Below are positions 46,546-58,805 of a DNA stretch of 64,000 bases, in pieces; the first letter of the stretch is position 1; the number at the start of each line of letters is the position of its first letter. The position numbers were made by a program, and so were the translations under genes. The notes below the pieces were generated by a model. That model was not told where the DNA came from, did no database searches, and saw only the letters and a list, made by a program, of their open reading frames with translations. This DNA is from Endomychus coccineus (Eukaryota; Arthropoda; Insecta; Coleoptera; Endomychidae), in the NCBI GenBank assembly GCA_958510875.1, contig OY294070.1:6076001-6140000 (forward strand), given 5' to 3'.

Positions 46546-48599
46546 ACAGGTGCTCTTTTCTGACATAAAAACTGTTAAGTAGTACTTTATAATTTATATT
46601 TATCTCGTCACATTATCCAATGTTCCAAGTTCTTAAATATTTCTTATTAGAGAGAAATGAAATAAAACTTATGAACGAAAAAAACTAGCTTATTCTAATC
46701 CTTATTTCCTCGTGCGATAAAGGTCAATATTAGAGCTGCCAAATTTACTGAAATTCTCATGACAGTGAGTGGTGGGGGTATGACGTTAGGGTCTATCCCT
46801 AATGACCATTTGAGTTCATTGGATAAAAAAAAATACCTGCTTCAGATATTACAAAGGTTATAAACGGAAATATTTTGTTTATACTAAGTAATATTTATAT
46901 TAAATATCACAATTTTATTTGTATTTTTGAATATTTAATTAATAAAAGGCAAGTTAAAATTATTCTAAGTGAATAATAAGTATTTTATTGTTAAGATGTT
47001 TAATTTGAACAAATTTTGAGAAGAAAGAAGTGAAACAAATAGATATAAATTTTTTTTTAATCAAACATTTACATATTAACAATGAAGTACTTATTCACTT
47101 GGAAAGGAATATCAAATAATGATCTTATAAAACGGACATAGAAGCTTTCATGCAATTCGAACATTCTACCTTGTTGAAAATACCTATTCTACTTCTCAAA
47201 TGTTATCTTGAAGATGTATAATGAGTTTTGTACGAGATCTAGGTTAGATACTGTCGAACCTAAACGTTTAACCCAATAGCGTAAAAACGATTTGTTATAT
47301 TCACGGTTGGATAATTGGACAATAAATAAACGTACAGGATGTTTCTCTATGAGAGAGATAAAATTTCAAATGTGTTTTTTCCAACATTGTTTTATAATAT
47401 GCTATAATGATATTCGCGAATTCAAGAAATATAAAAATATTAATTTAATCTATTTTTAGACGCAACCAAATTTGTTATAATAATATAATAACATGAACCC
47501 TCAACTACCTTCTCTATATGGCTTGTCAGCAATTCACAAAAATTAAGACATGTTTTTATCTTATATCAATGCACGGTTTCAAGAAATAACTAAGAAATTG
47601 TTCAAATTGGTTAACTAAATTAGAAAAAAGTGTGTGCCTCTTTAAATACTATTTGGGAATAGTAATCTAAATAAGGGATTACCCTCAGCTGAATATAAAT
47701 CTAAATACCTACATTAAATTGCTTTTTCGCTTAAGCATTTCCATTCTTTCTGTCGCCAAAAAAAAGCATGTGGCGTATTTTTTTGTATGTTATTCAGAAC
47801 ACAAGTCCTGAAGTTTAATTTGAAGCAACCTCAGTCTGTATATCTGGTTTTCTTCTTCTTATCAACAGGTTTTAATGAGATTATTTTAGTGAAATGACTG
47901 AAATGTGTTTATAATTATAGTAATTTTATTCTTTAGTATTACTAATAGAGAAATGAGTTAACACTTTAGTAGGATGCGCTGCTTCAATTTTAAAATAAGA
48001 AAGGAACGAATCCGTTATATTGTGACATATGAACTTCGCAACACCTACTTCGCTAAGAACAATTAGAATCATGTTTAATCTAGGAATGGTTTCAGTTGCC
48101 TGCCCTTTTGCCGGAAACAATGATAATTTTACCGTGGTTATTTCCGCTTTTCAAATACGAACACATGTTACGGAATTAAATCGATAAATAATTAATTGAC
48201 ATCATGATATACGAGGCATTATCAAGATAGAGTTGTGTCGAACCACCAAAATCTGATTCGAGAAATGGAAATGGCAAGTTGTGACATCTACCCCTCCCCG
48301 GAAATCAGCATACCAGGGACATGTCAAAAAAGCATAGCTTTGTGATAGCATTTAGCACTAAACTAAGTGTGAAAAGGACAAAAACACCATCCTAGAACTT
48401 AATAGAAGGCCATTAAATGAACTATACAAATAAAACTTTGAGACGTTTTCGATTTCTGCAAAAGTTACAAATTTGAGGGCGTTGAAAATATAAAACTTAC
48501 CTGATTTTTTTCACAAGACTTCAGAATTTGGCTCCCACCCTGAAGGCAATTTCGATTATTCGTATTTCTGTTCGCTTCGGCGACGTGGACAGTTTTAAT
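46546..48599. other. AT-rich intergenic DNA
   Basis: Nothing coding is supported. TACGAGGCATTATCAAG at about 48210 resembles a mariner terminal sequence and may be the left end of the remnant that follows. Confidence 0.35.
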
Positions 48600-49046
48600 T
48601 ACAATTAACCTCACGTCCATGATAACACGAAGTAAGATATTGGACGATCGGCTAGTTAAAGAGCACGAACTTGCTGAGGCTATAGGCATCTCAACCGAAT
48701 GGGTACGGAACATTTTGCATAAATTTTTGAATATGAGAAAGCTATCTGCAAGCATTTGCTCTCTGTCGACAACAAGCGAACTTCAAAGAAGTGTTTGGCG
48801 ATGTTCAAGCGCGATAAGAAGAACTTTTTGCCCCGTTTCGTAACCGTGGAAGAAACAGGGATCCATCACTTCTTCAATTGTAAGACGTCGAAATTTAGAC
48901 AAAAAAAAGAAAGGTCAACTTTGGAGTTAAATTTGAACCAAGAATACAAAAGCACATCAGTGAAAAGTGTGCCAATTTTGATGAAAATTAATTTTTCAAG
49001 TAGAATCACCCCCATTTTGGCCATACTTTCTGGACACCAAGTATAG
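48600..49046 (+). pseudogene. Mariner transposase fragment
   Basis: Two overlapping plus-strand frames contain LVKEHELAEAIGISTEWVRN, ILHKFLNMRKLSA, then LSVDNKRTSKKCLAMFKRDK and FLPRFVTVEETGIHHF. These match the second helix-turn-helix, the WVPRLLT-region and the first catalytic motif (FVTVDETWIHHY) of mariner. The first aspartate is replaced by glutamate (VEETG), frames shift between the parts, and everything after this motif is lost. It is inactive. Confidence 0.88.
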
Positions 49047-49639
49047 CTCTTGAAGTATTAATTCATGCTTTACTTTCTTTTTCTTTCAACTCAAATGCTT
49101 AGACAGTATTCAAACTTATTTGAGTAAAATTCTATAGACAGATATATAAAAAAGAATAAAGAGATAATTATCAAAGGTCACATGAACCGCAGGGTTTTTT
49201 CATGAATAACTTGGCCTCCCTTCTTAGGTCGAACCACTTTCTCGACCCTCTATAAAATAATAAAGCTTCGCGTGTCTTAACGTTCGCAGGTTAGAAGCAA
49301 CCGGAAGCAGTCGACCAAACTTTTGACCAACAATTAGTAACGGGCCACTATTTACACAGTTTGAATAATTTGCTGGTCCAACATTCGAAACTCACGAACT
49401 CTAATTGCAGTGGAGTTTAGCCAGTTTGAATTATTTTTATCGCCAACATATACTTTTCTGCCTGCTGTAATTAATATTCACAATCGCAACTACCTTGCAG
49501 GTTTACGATTCAATACTTAAGAAAGTAGGTTAAACTTCGTATCAACTATACGAAGAAAATTAGGTCACAATAATTATTCTAATAACATTATCAAGAAATG
49601 AATAAATATGGGACTTGAGAAGTTGCTCTTCTCATTTTT

Positions 49640-50905
49640 CTCATTACAGCTAGAGTCTAACCAATTCCTAATAATTATAGACCAATTACACTATTATCTG
49701 TGATCTCTAAAGTGATGGAGAAAGCAAACACCAAGGGAGCTCCAAAATCACGAGTGACCGGCAATATGATTTTCGTCAGCAGAGTTAACAGGAGCCCTGC
49801 TTGCCTACTTAACACATGTTTGGCAGAAATCTATTGAAAAGCATGAGGAATCTCTAACTGTAGCAATGGATATATATCTCCAAGGCATTAGACCTAAAGC
49901 CTTCTTCGGAAACTTCCGCCATAAAGTTTTCCGCCTCAACTTTGTCGCTTACTATCGAGTTTTCTCTAAGATAAGTCACTCTATATGGAGATTGACGGAG
50001 TATCCTCCGATACAATGGTGGTGTTCCACAGGAATCTGTCTTGGCGCCAACTTTGTTTCTGCTCCAAATAAACGATCTGCAGGAAGTGACCTCCTGTACT
50101 TTTCACAGCTTTGCAGATGATGGTACACTTCATACTGCTTTCTCAGCTAGAGCCTCTGTAACATCCAATGAAGTCAGAGGAGCAAGACAGAGACAGGTTG
50201 ACACAATAGATGGGAATCTGGTAAAGATTTTGAAATGGAGATCTGATAATCTAGTAGAATTTAATACTACCAAAACTCAAGCTTGCGTCTTCTCCAAGGA
50301 GGCGGATCTCATAATCTCTAATATGATGATGACAGATACAACTATTCCTTGAAGTATCCATGCTCGGGATCACCACCAACAGCAGCCTCTCATGGTACGA
50401 TCATGTGAGGTTAATTGCGAAAACCGCTTCACAAAAACTTGGTTTTCTATTCCGTGCCAAGAGCTACTTTCCATCACAACAGCTCCTCATAATCTGCAAA
50501 GCACAGATTCGACCTGTCTTGAAGTACTGTTGACGTGTTTGGAGTTGGGCTCCCCAAACATACGCTGAAGCTCTTGGATTCTATCCGGAAGATTCGCCTG
50601 ATTGATGATGTAACACCTACGAGTTCATTGACCACTCTAGAACTGTCTGTTGTTCCACCACGAGAGATTCCCTTCATTGTCAAGCTCAAGACCTGCCGAA
50701 ATTCTTCCTACAAGACTTCATTTTTCTATTGAACAGCGAAGTTGTGGAACTCTTCACCTAGTGATATCTCTCCCTATGTCAACCTCTCCCAACATTTTAC
50801 CGCTGGCTCACACGATGTTCTCCGAATCCACAGTCATTAGAATGGCGAAAGTAATTTTTATTTTGAACTGGACTTATGGAATGCCAGTGTAATTGCCTTG
50901 TACAC
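49640..50905 (+). mobile_element. Non-LTR reverse transcriptase fragment
   Basis: Plus-strand frames give YRPITLLSVISKVMEK, TVAMD-like and IDGVSSDTM segments, then LAPTLFLLQINDLQEV, FHSFADDGTLHTAFSARASV (the FADD catalytic box), NLVKILKWRSDNLVEFNTTK and AEILPTRLHFSIEQ. The order is that of a CR1/Jockey-type RT from finger to thumb. At least four frame changes show it is dead. It may be the same family as the endonuclease fragment at 57010-58390. Confidence 0.87.
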
Positions 50906-50944
50906 ACGGTTTTGTTAATAACTAATTCAATGATTAATCATCAA

Positions 50945-51390
50945 TTAAAGATAATTATGTTGACATTGTTGGGAAAAAATTGTTTGCAACTGTGAAACGC
51001 ATTGACTTGTCGGAGATATTTTACTGCTTACTTTGATTGAGAAGTTTTGTAATCTCTTCCTCTTTTTTGGCGGTTCCTCAAAGGCTTCAAAGGAGTCCGA
51101 TTCTTCTTCCATGTCTTGCACATTGTCGTCCGCCAAGCCGATTGATATAGAGGGCCATGGGAAAACTTGTGAAGGAGCCTCATCAAAATCGGTTTCCTCT
51201 ATATCGAATGAAAGCACTTTGTTGCAGTTTTCGCCTTACATAGTTCTTAAAAGCGACTGAGCACACAAGATCGGTTTTTTTGCATCCACAAGCTGCACAA
51301 CAAACATAAGTTTTATGTCCGCAGGACGTTTTCAGGCACTGGTACCTTGCACCATCTTTTTGCAAGGGATCCAAGACATTGGCCAACTAA
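50945..51390 (-). pseudogene. Cysteine-rich C-terminal fragment, probably from a mobile element
   Basis: Minus-strand frames joined by a shift at about 51215 give RYQCLKTSCGHKTYVC, CGCKKTDLVCSVA, GENCNK and then an acidic stretch with VLSFDIEETDFDEAPSQVFP and a basic EEPPKKRKRLQ. A CxCxKxxLxCSxxC pattern followed by an acidic tail is common at the ends of uncharacterised transposon-associated proteins in insects. I cannot name the element. Confidence 0.45.
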
Positions 51391-51649
51391 TCCTGAACTT
51401 GACTCTTCGGCTATAGACATTCTACGCATCAGATGAACGTGGCAATGAAGACAGATTAACTTTACTAGGTAGTGTGCTTGTGCAAGGGCCACAATTACAA
51501 ATATGATTTGTCCTGCAGCTTCGACGCTTTATTGATGGATGCGGGGTGTCTTGAACATTTCTGTAGTATTTCGCAAAATGTCATCCTTTACGACTTTTGA
51601 TTTGCCTTGGAAATGATGGGCTCAACAGTGCATCCTAGGAATAAAGTGC

Positions 51650-52830
51650 GTGTATGTTTTGTAGGTTTTTTCGACTCTGGAGCTTTATATTTCTACTGTT
51701 GCGCAAAAATGGGTTTTTCCCCTCGAAACAGAGGGAAACGTGATTAAGGGCAACTTCCGCGCCCTCTGCTTTTTGCACTTTTGGTTATAGAATAGCGACT
51801 GCATGAGACAAATAGTAGATGACATTGTTCTCTACAATTTTCGTACACCGTTCTCGCGGAAAACCAAATACAGAAACATGTCGCTTTTCTCAAAGTCCCA
51901 ACTTTTTGGTTTTTAGTTCGACGCATGACTCGCTATAACGATTAAAAAAAAATAAAAAGCCATATTTTCCTTACGAATTTACTGCACTATAAATGACACG
52001 TATTCTTCAATTCTCTAGAACCGTGTAACGCCGGTAATCATCTAGCATTGTACAAATGCAAGCAATCTGCAGTTAGAAATGATTAAAGTACAATATAGCT
52101 CAATCGCGCAATGCTCTGATATTAGAAGGAAATTATTACCGATTAGGTATGTATGTCCCCTTTGTTGTATTGTCATCGTTCCGGCTGCCTGAAAACAGAT
52201 ATCTGATCAACAATACAACAGTCAGTTCAGTGACATTGCCACGGCCGAAAATACAAAACATTCAATCATATTAAATACACTTTCTCTCTCTGAAGATTAT
52301 AATTATTACGAGTTTGCAGTCGAGACTGTATGAAAGATGTTAAAATTGTTACGTCTCGTTAACTTATTGCATCAACAATAAATTAAAGTTGAAATAACAA
52401 ACTTATGAATGAATAATATATTTGGAACGTGTAAGTAGTGGACTAGTGGATAATCTTGGCTCTTTGGATGGGCAACGTTTTTTATTCAATATTGGAGGAT
52501 AAGCATCACCTTAGAGCTCACAGATAGATATAAATGTGCACATATATTTTGTAGGTTTTTTGCTACAGTTCAACAACAAAATAGGACAAAGTTATTTTTG
52601 GAAACTTTGGCGCCCTCTGGTTTTCTCTTTTGGTTGTAGCGTAGCGACTGAATGAAATAAATTGTAGATAATATTGTTCTCTTCAATTTTTGTTAGCAAA
52701 ATTTTTCTCTACGACCAACCATTCTCGCGGAAAATGAAATTCAAAAACGTTTTGATATTCCGAAAAATGCCCAAGTGTTGAAGTGCAAAATTTTTGGTTA
52801 TGAGCTAACGATTTATGAAAAAAAAATAGC
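51650..52830. repeat. Pair of diverged direct repeats (about 51650-51950 and 52540-52830)
   Basis: Both units contain TTTTGTAGGTTTTTT, GCGCCCTCTG, TTTTGGTT(A/G)TAG, AGCGACTG, TTGTTCTCT and TTCTCGCGGAAAA in the same order. No coding frame is shared. Such interspersed copies suggest an unclassified transposon family. The DNA between them is unremarkable. Confidence 0.7.
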
Positions 52831-52960
52831 TTCGGTCATTTTAGTCCAAAAAATTCTTCAGATTAACTGTACTATTAGCCTTGGCACCATATATTCGGGA
52901 TTCTAGATCTTTATTTGATTGAATGTGGCATACCAGCAATACATTCTGCACTTTGAAGTA

Positions 52961-55202
52961 CAGGGCGTCCCATTTTGGGTACTTTTGCGGGGTATCTCCT
53001 TTATTTTTAAAGATAGAGAGTTGCGGTTTTCGCGACACTGTGCTACTTTTTCGTAAAACTCAAGATGCCGTCAACAGAATTTTCATAGCCCTTTTATTTT
53101 TTAAGATACAGGGCATTTCTGAAAATGTTGCATTTTGTGACCCCCCTCGTATCTCCGTTATCCTTCAACTTATCGAAAAGGTAAAATAACGATCTAATAG
53201 ATTTTTTTCCGTAGAATGCAGTGGTGTAGATAACTTTTGTTACATATTTACTGTTTTTGAGTTATAAAATAAACTTATGTTTTTTTAAATGGAACACTCT
53301 GTATATTTATAGACTATAAAATTTGCCTTTTTTTTACCTTTTCAAAAATATATGATAGTATAAACTTTTTTTCAGAAACACGCAAATAATTGACAATTTT
53401 CAGAAATTAAATACATATTTTAATAGTAGGCTATGGATAACAATAATAAACAACAACTTACATATTACTAACAAATAATTGGATACCTTGTATATAAGTA
53501 TGTATTAAAAAAAATTCCCATAGATCTTTTTTCTAACAGTAAGTTTGTAACAACAGTTTTGTGGCGTGAAGTGACAATATAACAAAAACACAAAAAATAG
53601 CATTATTAAAAAAAATTAAATGTGATGTTCAAATTGACCACCATTTTCTCTAATGCAAAATTGGCACATCTTTGAGATTCTTTGAATAGCGTTCAAAAGA
53701 ACCATCGTTCTCATTCGCAGATTTCGAAAAGCTAAATGAATTGCCTCTCGAAGTTCTGCAATGCCGTCATATCAAGTTTTATATACTTCATTTTGTATAT
53801 AGCCCCATAAAAAAAATCTAAAATTGAGAGATCTGGTGATCGTGGAGGCCACCTAACAGGTCCGTTGGTACCTATCCATCTTTGAGGGAAGTTATTATTT
53901 AGAAAGGCCCTTAAGAGCCTAGAGTTATGACTTGGGGCACCATCTTGCTGTAGGTAAACAGCATTATACTGGGCTAATGGAATGTTTTCGAACAGTTCTG
54001 GAATAACTTCCTCAAGAATTTCTAGGTAGCTACGTGTTGTAAGACCTCCTTCAAAAATCCTATAAACTATATGTCTACCCAAAATAAAACATGAAACCCC
54101 AACTCCAAAGCGTTGCCAAATAAATCGTTAGCATCGATTTGTTGCAAATACCACTGGCAGAACAGTGCCCGGCGCTCAGCATCGCCAGGATGCAAATGTT
54201 GTATATTAAATTTGTATAGATGATACTTATATTTCTTCAAGATCCTGTGAGCGTTAGTTTTTGGCACACCAATTTCCTTCTCAATTTTTCTACATGAGGA
54301 CGAAGGTGTTGCTTCTGTATATCCTAAAGTATCTATCTCTTTTCTTTCCCTGTTCTCTTTGTTGCATGTTTTAGGCGCGGGTGAACAAATGATCCGTGCT
54401 CAACTAAATTTGCTTTTAAACGAACAAATATCCCAAAAAACGGTTGCTTTCTTTCTGGATATCTAACAAGCAAAAATTAAAATGATAATAGAGATTTTCA
54501 TAGCTTACTCACCTTTGAAAATATAATTCCGAAGCTTCTTCAGAATTTTCATTACTCTGTATAAAACATACCGTCATATCATATTTCTCATAATTTTCGT
54601 AAACTGGCATTATTCGAAAAAATTGATAAATATCTATTGAATAATGATACCAAAAGAACGAAAATAAACAGCTTAAATGCGATAGAGATTTGATGTTTAT
54701 TTCTGTTTCTTGTCATAAACAATATCAATGGCCTACTATTAAAATATGTAATTAATTTCTGAAAATTGTCAATTATTTGCGTGTTTCTGAAAAAAAGTTT
54801 ATACTATCATATATTTTTGAAAAGGTAAGAAAAAGACAAATTTTATAGTCTATAAATATACAGGATGTTCCATTTAAAAAAACATAAGTTTGCTTTATAA
54901 CTCAAAAACAGTGAATATGTAACAAAAGTTATCTACACCAATGCATTCTACGGAAAAGAAAACTACTAGAATGTTATTTTACCTTTTCGATAAGTTGAAG
55001 GATAACGGAGATACGAGGGGGGTCACAAAATGCAACATTTTCAAAAATGCCCTGTATCTTAAAAACTAGAAGGGCTATGAAAATTCTGTTGACGGCATCT
55101 TGAGTTTTACGAAAAAGTAGCACAGTGTCGCGAAAACCGCAACTCTCTATCTTTAAAAATAAGGGAGATAACCCGCAAAAGTACCTAAAATGGGACACCC
55201 TG
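52961..55202. mobile_element. CAGGG-ended Tc1/mariner-like element 3
   Basis: TA (52959-52960, 55203-55204) flanks CAGGGCGTCCCATTTTGGGT and its inverse (AAAATGGGACACCCTG). The inverted repeats are about 475 bp each (52961 to about 53440, and about 54728 to 55202). Within the arms an ATACAGGGCATTT box repeats the terminal motif. The element encodes a decayed minus-strand transposase. Confidence 0.93.
53616..54610 (-). pseudogene. Transposase of element 3, decayed, with a putative short intron
   Basis: It starts MPVYENYEKYDMTVCFIQSN and continues to SELYFQ. A GT-AG interval of about 57 bp (near 54475-54530) then joins in phase to RYPERKQPFFGIFVRLKANL, aligning with FPHRITP and YPQRRLP of the other two transposases. 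GVPKTNAHRILKKYKYHLYK and HPGDAERRALFCQWY follow. The first catalytic region is damaged, but YLQQDGAPSHNS and WPPRSPDLSILDFF keep 36 residues between the aspartates. A frameshift at about 53740 precedes the conserved end (CIRENGGQFEHHI). It is inactive. Confidence 0.87.
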
Positions 55203-55289
55203 TACGGCGTGGTGAAAATCTATCAGCTTCTATATTATGTGAGCCGATATTATTAATTAACTTAAAAGTATAATTTAACTGTTTTACTT

Positions 55290-56460
55290 GGCCTGGCATC
55301 ACACATTTCTAACACCAGAGATAATATTGACACTTGTCAAATTCTATCTAATTCAACTTTATTCTGGATTGCGCCTTGTTTTTTATAAAGAAGAAATGTC
55401 ATTGATAAATAAATTGAATAGGAGTGGTTCAAGTACTGATCCTTTACGTACACCTGAGGTGGCATGAAATGAATACAATTTAAAACCTCTATACTCTACA
55501 TATTAATATATATCACTACGAATTTCAAAATTCAATGATTTGTTAATCCAAAGCAAGACATTTTATTCAATAAAATATTGTGACCCTCATCAATAACATC
55601 AGCCAAGTATTGACTGTAGCAATCTAAGTTAGTAACAGTTGATCTGCCATGGGTATCTGCAGTTTTACATGACTGAAAGTAGCATCATATAAGATATATT
55701 CAAATATTTTGCAGAAGTTATTGATGATGGCAATTGGGCGATAATTAATAAACTCACCACTATTCCTTTTTTTTTAAACCGGTACTAATTTTGATCCGTA
55801 AAAGTAAGCGATTTTAAGGCTAAAAAAAATATATAAATACCAGTGGAGCTGCGAATATATTGTTTTAATCTTTCATTAAAAAGCAGGAATTTGATCTAGA
55901 CCCTTCGTGTCTTTCAGTAACTTGAATCACTTCAGAGGGACTAACAATTGAACGAGATAGAATATTATTATTGAAATTATTAGAGTTATCCGAAGGTTTA
56001 TTATTAGTTGTATGAGAGTCAAAATAGACACTTTGAAAGTACTTTGCAGAGACATTAACAATATCATGAGAACTAGAGTAGGTAGCTAAGATTATCAAAT
56101 TGAACGTGTTCAGGAATAGAACTGCTTTTATTTTTGGTTATTTTCTATTTTTGATATGTAGAGCCTAAATGAACAGGTAATATAGATTTTGATTGCCGAT
56201 CTTAGAGTCTTAAATGCATTATAATCATCCAATTTAGCATATCCTCGCCCTTGCAAATTCCAAGGGCACGACATCTAGAAGCGTACCAAATAGAAGATGG
56301 AGATTTACCTAACTGGAACTTGAATTTCCTAAGAGCTACAGGGTTGGAGGAACTGCTATAGCCGTTGAGACATCCTGAATGGGGCAGAAGGGGGCACAAT
56401 AGATCGCATTGTGCAAAAATCCCCAAGACAATATAATACAACCCCACCCCTGGATTAAAA
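55290..56460 (-). mobile_element. Non-LTR retrotransposon fragment
   Basis: Minus-strand pieces, broken by stops, include RKFKFQLGKSPSSIWYASRC (linker before RT), SRSIVSPSEVIQVTERHEGS, GRSTVTNLDCYSQYLADVID, ILLNKMSCFGLTNH and GVRKGSVLEPLLFNLFINDI. This is the order linker, RT fingers, palm in a Jockey/CR1-type element. The FADD box and 3' end are missing. Confidence 0.78.
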
Positions 56461-57009
56461 GTTGATTTAAGGTTCTGCTAACTGAAACGGGTTTATTAAC
56501 ATTTGTCTTCAAATGTTTCGTATTAGAATGATTTGAAAAATTCAGCAGTCTTATTTATGGCGAGTGTTATCGATTATAATTCTCTTGAATAATGCATACG
56601 AGATTCGCTCGCCCCGATAACAAGAATGTGGAAAGGGGTTACCATAATCGTATACAAATCATTTTCTTTCGGTGTATCATCGTAGAAATTGAGAAATCAA
56701 TCGAATCCAGTTAATTTCATGAATAATTAAATTTATCCACCCTATGTCCTTGTAATTAAACATTTATCCATCTGCTACGTGTCTTTTATGATCTTTAATG
56801 GTGTTCCAATTTTCTTCAATCATTAATATTACTCGATATTTGAATTAATTTGTTCTCAGATTATTCCTAGGTTCCCACCATGCACTGTCCTTTACTTGAT
56901 ATATATACTAATGTCACACTTCGATTATGGACAAAAGCTTGAACTCAAAAAGATGGTACATTAGAAAGTCGAGGATCCAATTAGACCTAGCTCATAATTT
57001 CCCTCAGAG

Positions 57010-58390
57010 TCAGCAATGTCTAACCTTCCTCAACTGATTTCAGTTATCCGCATGGGGACGGACTAAGAATTTCCCCATGGTAAATCCTGCCTGTCGTCAT
57101 GAAGACAGTAATGATGAAGCCTATTAGAGTAATATACTCCGGAAGAAAAATACTTCTCCATTCGGATTTCCTAACGAAGGGTGCTCGAGGAGGTTCAACA
57201 TTGAAAAATATAAACTTGAAGATTGACCTCTGTAACATCCGATGTCTTAGCAGGCCTTAACTGAAACGCAGGTGAATCCATTCACCAACACGACATATAT
57301 CCTCTGCCTGTCTACGAGCTCCACACTCGTTTCAGATTCAAAGGAGGTATCTGTCTCTATTCCAGAAATGATCCCTCATTCCACCGAGAGGAGAATCTAG
57401 AACCACAAGAATTCGATGTAATGTGGTTCAAGCTTGATAATCACAAACAGACAAAATTTCTCTGTTGTCTTTATTTACTTATTTAACTGAACCAGCTCAT
57501 GGTGAACTCTTTGGATTTCTTTCTCTGAAACTTGACCTCATTCAGCATAACTATCTAGCTGTTGAAATTATCGTCATGGGGGATTTCAACGTTCACTACT
57601 CCGCTTGGCTCAAGTTTTCAAACAAGATGTATGACGCAGGGCGACATGCTAAGGCCTTCGTCATTACCTATGGTCTCGAGCAGTCAATTAATGAACCAAC
57701 ACCAACCAATACACTTGACTTATTCCTCACTAACAATCCAGATCCATATCAAGTAAAGGTCCATGCACCATTGGGAAACCCTGACCATTCACACATCACT
57801 ACGACCTGGAGTAATATAGATTACTCCACGAATCAATCCAGCACTTCCATGGACATTATGGCATTACAACTCAGCCCGACTGGACTGGGACGGTCTTCGC
57901 ATGATTTCCCAGTTTCCGTGGAGAAGCGTATGCTTTGAATCAGATGACCCAACGCAATGTGCCATAGAGATCTCGGATATTATCAGATTAGGAATGGAAA
58001 CTTACATACCCCATACCAACAAATCACCGTCATTTATTGAACTATAGTTCAATGTGTCCTAGGGCCGTCGCTTCAAAACAAACAGCATACCGTCACTGGC
58101 GTGGTAATCTATGTCTGGAGATCAGAACAGAATATGTTGAAGCCAGAAATAAGTGCAATGAAACACTTCGAAAAAGGCATATACTGCCAACATAAGATCA
58201 AAGTTTATCGAATGTGCGAATGGCTCCTTTTCGTTTTGGATTTTCGCCAAACCAATTGATAGAAATTCCAGTTCATTCCTTCCCCTAACAAAAGATGTCG
58301 GCCCACTGGCTACTACACCACAAGAAAAAGCCAACATTTTTGCTGGAATGTTTGCTGCAAATTCCACTTTGGACAATAAGACACGTAGAT
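57010..58390 (+). mobile_element. Non-LTR retrotransposon 5' half with endonuclease domain
   Basis: The plus strand encodes SKEVSVSIPEM-type remains, then EIIVMGDFNVHYSAWLKFSN, EPTPTNTLDLFLTNNPDPYQ and APLGNPDHSHITTTWS: the GDFN, LDL and DH motifs of an apurinic-type endonuclease. After frame changes the pre-RT linker follows (YVEARNKCNETLRKAKH, PLATTPQEKANIFAGMFAAN). The RT itself is absent. It ends near 58390. Confidence 0.85.
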
Positions 58391-58530
58391 AAATCGTGAA
58401 GGAAATACTATTTTTTTTTTATTCTGAACTATTTCATGTATATATTTTACTAAAGCATCTTAAAATATTATGTTTTCTCAAGAATTTATTATATCAACCA
58501 TGTTGCGTTCTTTTCTTTTTGTCTTACACC

Positions 58531-58805
58531 CAGTGGCGTAGATATAATGCCCCCGCAACGCGTACGAGTAAATCAAACTGTTAATTTCGAGTGTTGCAAA
58601 AATACTTTATATTATAAGATATACTATTATTTTATTACGTGTAAATAAAAAATATTTTTAATAATCAATTGTTGATAATTTTCAATTTAAAATTCAAAGT
58701 GTATTTGTTATTTTCCTTTTCCTTTTTTCTTTAAAAGGAAGGGGTGCGAACAGTTTTAGGGGGGGGGGGGGTTAGGGCTTGGAGCGACAAACAGCTACGC
58801 TACTG
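58531..58805. mobile_element. hAT-type MITE with a 13-G run
   Basis: It begins CAGTGGCGTAG and ends CTACGCTACTG. Flanks CTTACACC (58523-58530) and CTCACACC (58806-58813) form an 8-bp target duplication with one mismatch. It has no coding capacity. An uninterrupted run of 13 G lies at 58759-58771, an assembly and polymerase hazard. Confidence 0.87.
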
